Part shown: piece by piece, positions 62,189 to 64,000 of the stretch | Numbering within the stretch: the stretch's first letter is position 1 | Layout of the letters: each line of letters begins with the position of its first letter | NCBI RefSeq assembly: GCF_011764565.1 | Contig: NZ_AP022871.1 | Location: 5,642,320-5,706,319 of the forward strand | Source of the DNA: Phytohabitans suffuscus | GTDB taxonomy: Bacteria > Actinomycetota > Actinomycetes > Mycobacteriales > Micromonosporaceae | Reading direction: 5' to 3' | DNA: 64,000 nt | Made by a program: the position numbers and the translations under genes | The notes under the pieces: model-generated | Database searches by the model: none | The model's input: the letters and a program-made list of their open reading frames with translations, nothing else | Told to the model about the DNA's origin: nothing

Positions 62189-62350
62189 GGTCTTCGTACC
62201 CGGACGGCCCGCCCGGCCCGCCGCTGGACGGGGTTGCCCGCACGGGGCGCGGCGGGGACACTTCGCCAACAGGCGCGCGCGCCGGAGGGTCGGGGGGCCC
62301 GCGATCCGGGCGTGGCGCGGGGGGAGCTGGCTCAGGAGGGGAGCCCGGTG

Positions 62351-62809
62351 ATGACGGCGCGGCTTGCCGCGGTCCTGGGGAGTGAACGACCGCCGGGGAT
62401 CTACCGCTGGCGGTCCCGGGCGCATCCGAGCGCCGTGCGCCGCGAGCTGGCCGCCGCCGGCTGGGCGGTGCACCCGCTCGACGGGCGCGGGCTGGGCGGG
62501 CGGCTCGACTTCTTCGACCGCTGCGCGGAGGAGCTGGCGTTTCCCGGCTGGTTCGGGCGCGGCTGGGACACGTTCTCCGGCTGTCTCGGCGACCTGTCCT
62601 GGCTGGCCGGCCAGGGACACGTGCTGCTGTGGGAGCAGTACGGCGGGCTGGCGCGGTCGGACCCCAGGGCGTGGCGGCAGGCGTACCAGGTCTTCGGCGA
62701 GGCGATCGCGGTCCGGCGCGCGGCCGGCGTGCCGCCGCTGTACGTGCTGCTGCGCGGCGCCGGGCCGGTCGAGGAGCCGGACGGCGCCGGCCTGATCCCG
62801 ACCCTCTGA
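62351..62809 (+). CDS. Barstar-family protein
   Basis: 152 residues resembling barnase inhibitors. The barstar pattern is visible: GWAVHPLDGRGLGGRLDFFDRCAEELAFPGWFGRGWDTFSGCLGDLSW, including the conserved FGxxWD step and acidic interface. No ribonuclease toxin gene is adjacent, so it may be an orphan immunity protein or guard against imported toxins. ATG (or GTG one codon earlier) after GGAGGGG. Confidence 0.85.
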   Translation: MTARLAAVLGSERPPGIYRWRSRAHPSAVRRELAAAGWAVHPLDGRGLGGRLDFFDRCAEELAFPGWFGRGWDTFSGCLGDLSWLAGQGHVLLWEQYGGLARSDPRAWRQAYQVFGEAIAVRRAAGVPPLYVLLRGAGPVEEPDGAGLIPTL

Positions 62810-62897
62810 GCGGGCCGGCGGTGAGCGGCGCTACTCCGAGCGGGGCGGCGGTGGGCGGCGTTACTCCGAGCGGGGCGGCGGTGGGCGGCGTTACTCC
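62808..62897. repeat. Three tandem 30-bp repeats
   Basis: Units at 62808-62837, 62838-62867 and 62868-62897; the last two are identical and the first differs at four positions. They start in the barstar stop and end inside the polyprenyl synthase gene, so its final codons and stop come from the third unit. Confidence 0.85.
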
Positions 62898-63976
62898 GAG
62901 CGGGCCGTCGCGGCCACCGCCAGGTCGCCGAGCACGCCGCGGGCCTCGTCGTCGATCTCGGCGGCGGCGAGCGCCGCCAAGGCGATCGCGGTCAGCTCGG
63001 CGATGCGGGCCTCGGTGCGGTCGAGCGCGCCGGTGGACGTGATCACGTCGCGCAGCGCGGCCACGCCGGCCGGGTCGAGGGCCGGGTCGCCCAGCCGGGC
63101 CTCCAGCACCGCCCGCGCCGCGCCGCCGGCCGCTTCGAAGGCGGCGGCCACCAGGTAGGTCCGCTTGCCCTCGCGCAGGTCGTCGCCGGCCGGCTTGCCG
63201 GTCTGCGCCGGGTCGCCGAACACGCCGAGCACGTCGTCGCGGAGCTGGAACGCCTCGCCGAGCGGCAGCCCGTACGCCGACAGCCCGGTGTGGACGGCGG
63301 GCGGCGCGTCGGCCAGCGCGGCGCCGAGCAGCAGCGGACGCTCCACGGTGTACTTCGCCGACTTGTAGCGGGCGACCTTCCCGGCCAGCTCGACCGAGGT
63401 GTGCGCGGTGGCCTGGGCGAAGACGTCGAGGTACTGCCCGACGGTGACCTCGGTGCGCATCTCGTCGAAGACCGGCCGGGCGCGGGCCAGCGTCTGCGGC
63501 GGGAGGCCGCCGGCGTGCAGCAGCTCGTCGGACCAGACCAGGCACAGGTCGCCGAGCAGGATCGCGGCCGAGTCGCCGAACGTGTCCGGGTCGCCCCGCC
63601 ACCCCCGCGCGCGATGCCGCTCGGCGAAGCGCCGGTGCACCGCAGGCTCGCCCCGCCGGGTGTCCGAGCGGTCCATGAGGTCGTCGTGGATCAGCGCGCT
63701 GGCTTGCACGAACTCCAGCGCGGCGACGGTGGCGACCACCTGGTCGGAGTCGTCACCGCCGGCGGCGCGGTAGCCCCAGTAGGCGAACGCGGGACGCAGC
63801 CGCTTGCCGCCCCCGAGGACGAAGTCGTCGAGCGCGTCGGCGACCGGCAGCACAGCGTCGTCGACGGTCGCGAGCCAGTCGCGGCGCCGGGCAAGGAACT
63901 CGGCAAGCGCCTTGTCGACTCGGGTGCGCAGGTCGGCGCGGTCGACGGGCGACGATGAGGGGTCGTCTGCGGCCAC
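62891..63976 (-). CDS. Polyprenyl diphosphate synthase (GGPP synthase-like, IdsA type)
   Basis: 361-residue trans-isoprenyl diphosphate synthase. First Asp-rich motif HDDLMDRSD (near residue 97), GGGKRLRPAF at the IPP site, and second motif LRDDVLGVFGD. GTG start. It supplies C20 or longer precursors for carotenoids and lipids; chain length cannot be fixed from sequence. It has the position of idsA2 in the mycobacterial aroG-pknL neighbourhood. Its last residues (TARSE) are encoded by a tandem repeat unit. Confidence 0.93.
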   Translation of the reverse strand: MAADDPSSSPVDRADLRTRVDKALAEFLARRRDWLATVDDAVLPVADALDDFVLGGGKRLRPAFAYWGYRAAGGDDSDQVVATVAALEFVQASALIHDDLMDRSDTRRGEPAVHRRFAERHRARGWRGDPDTFGDSAAILLGDLCLVWSDELLHAGGLPPQTLARARPVFDEMRTEVTVGQYLDVFAQATAHTSVELAGKVARYKSAKYTVERPLLLGAALADAPPAVHTGLSAYGLPLGEAFQLRDDVLGVFGDPAQTGKPAGDDLREGKRTYLVAAAFEAAGGAARAVLEARLGDPALDPAGVAALRDVITSTGALDRTEARIAELTAIALAALAAAEIDDEARGVLGDLAVAATARSE

Positions 63977-64000
63977 ATTACGACGCTAGTCGCTTCTGAT

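Noticed and set aside
1..64000. tRNA, rRNA, riboswitch or CRISPR elements
   Set aside because: Reading both strands by eye I found no cloverleaf, rRNA segment, riboswitch core or spaced repeat array. A covariance-model scan was not possible.

Overview
The window is very GC-rich and uses GTG, TTG and ATG starts. It carries gene neighbourhoods typical of filamentous Actinobacteria: a ceb cello-oligosaccharide locus with TGGGAGCGCTCCCA operators, a class II DAHP synthase next to a PknL-like PASTA kinase and an Rv2175c-like HTH protein, DUF5753/DUF397 regulators, and BsaP beside BioB. Cellulose use plus the repeat content fits a soil or plant-associated member of the Micromonosporaceae, but that family assignment is an inference.

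Layout. 0.1-0.5 kb holds two abutting MITE-like elements against the end of a DNA-repair operon on the minus strand (0.5-7.0 kb: herA, sbcD, sbcC, nurA-like), followed by a pyrimidine reductase and a pRiA4b ORF-3 protein. 8.7-14.7 kb is the cellobiose locus (cebE-cebF-cebG-bglC-cebR). 14.9-16.8 kb has two paralogous ACT-domain genes, one fused to an acetyltransferase. 18.1-20.7 kb is a secreted GH9 cellulase with the same operator as cebE. 21.7-24.9 kb holds a DUF5753 HTH regulator, a methyltransferase, DUF397 and a GGDEF protein. 25.0-28.1 kb is biotin synthesis (bsaP, bioB; bioF, bioD) and 28.1-29.3 kb a P450.

29.5-44.1 kb is the most unusual part: two complete paralogous Fxs systems. Each has a short RiPP-like precursor (FxsA), a radical SAM/SPASM maturase (FxsB), a TIR-like protein (FxsC) and a 1310-residue ParA-like/TIR/NB-ARC/TPR protein (FxsT). 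They are separated by about 1.2 kb of repeat-filled non-coding DNA and differ in arrangement: one is a single ABCT operon, the other has CT and AB convergent. Both precursors carry F-x-N where the family hallmark is F-x-S near the C-terminus.

44.1-64 kb holds a methyltransferase, an amino-acid dehydrogenase, a CBM-type membrane protein, a rhamnose catabolic operon (rhaMI, an aldolase-dehydrogenase, rhaB) with a LacI regulator, a DUF6807 protein, aroG and threonine aldolase, bacterioferritin and its ferredoxin, endonuclease IV, the PASTA kinase, the Rv2175c-like protein, a heterodimeric lycopene cyclase, a barstar-like protein and a polyprenyl diphosphate synthase.

Two features cut across the window. 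First, nine otherwise normal genes (sbcD, cebR, an ACT gene, the GGDEF gene, bioB, bioF, the rhamnose aldolase-dehydrogenase, pknL, crtYc) are each broken by one-base losses, ten in all, always at G or C runs. This looks like homopolymer error in the assembly more than biology. Second, the long intergenic gaps share families of small repeats: a 56-bp element built on GGTCCGGACC, a GATCGTGGTATG hairpin, and several 150-210 bp MITE-like elements.
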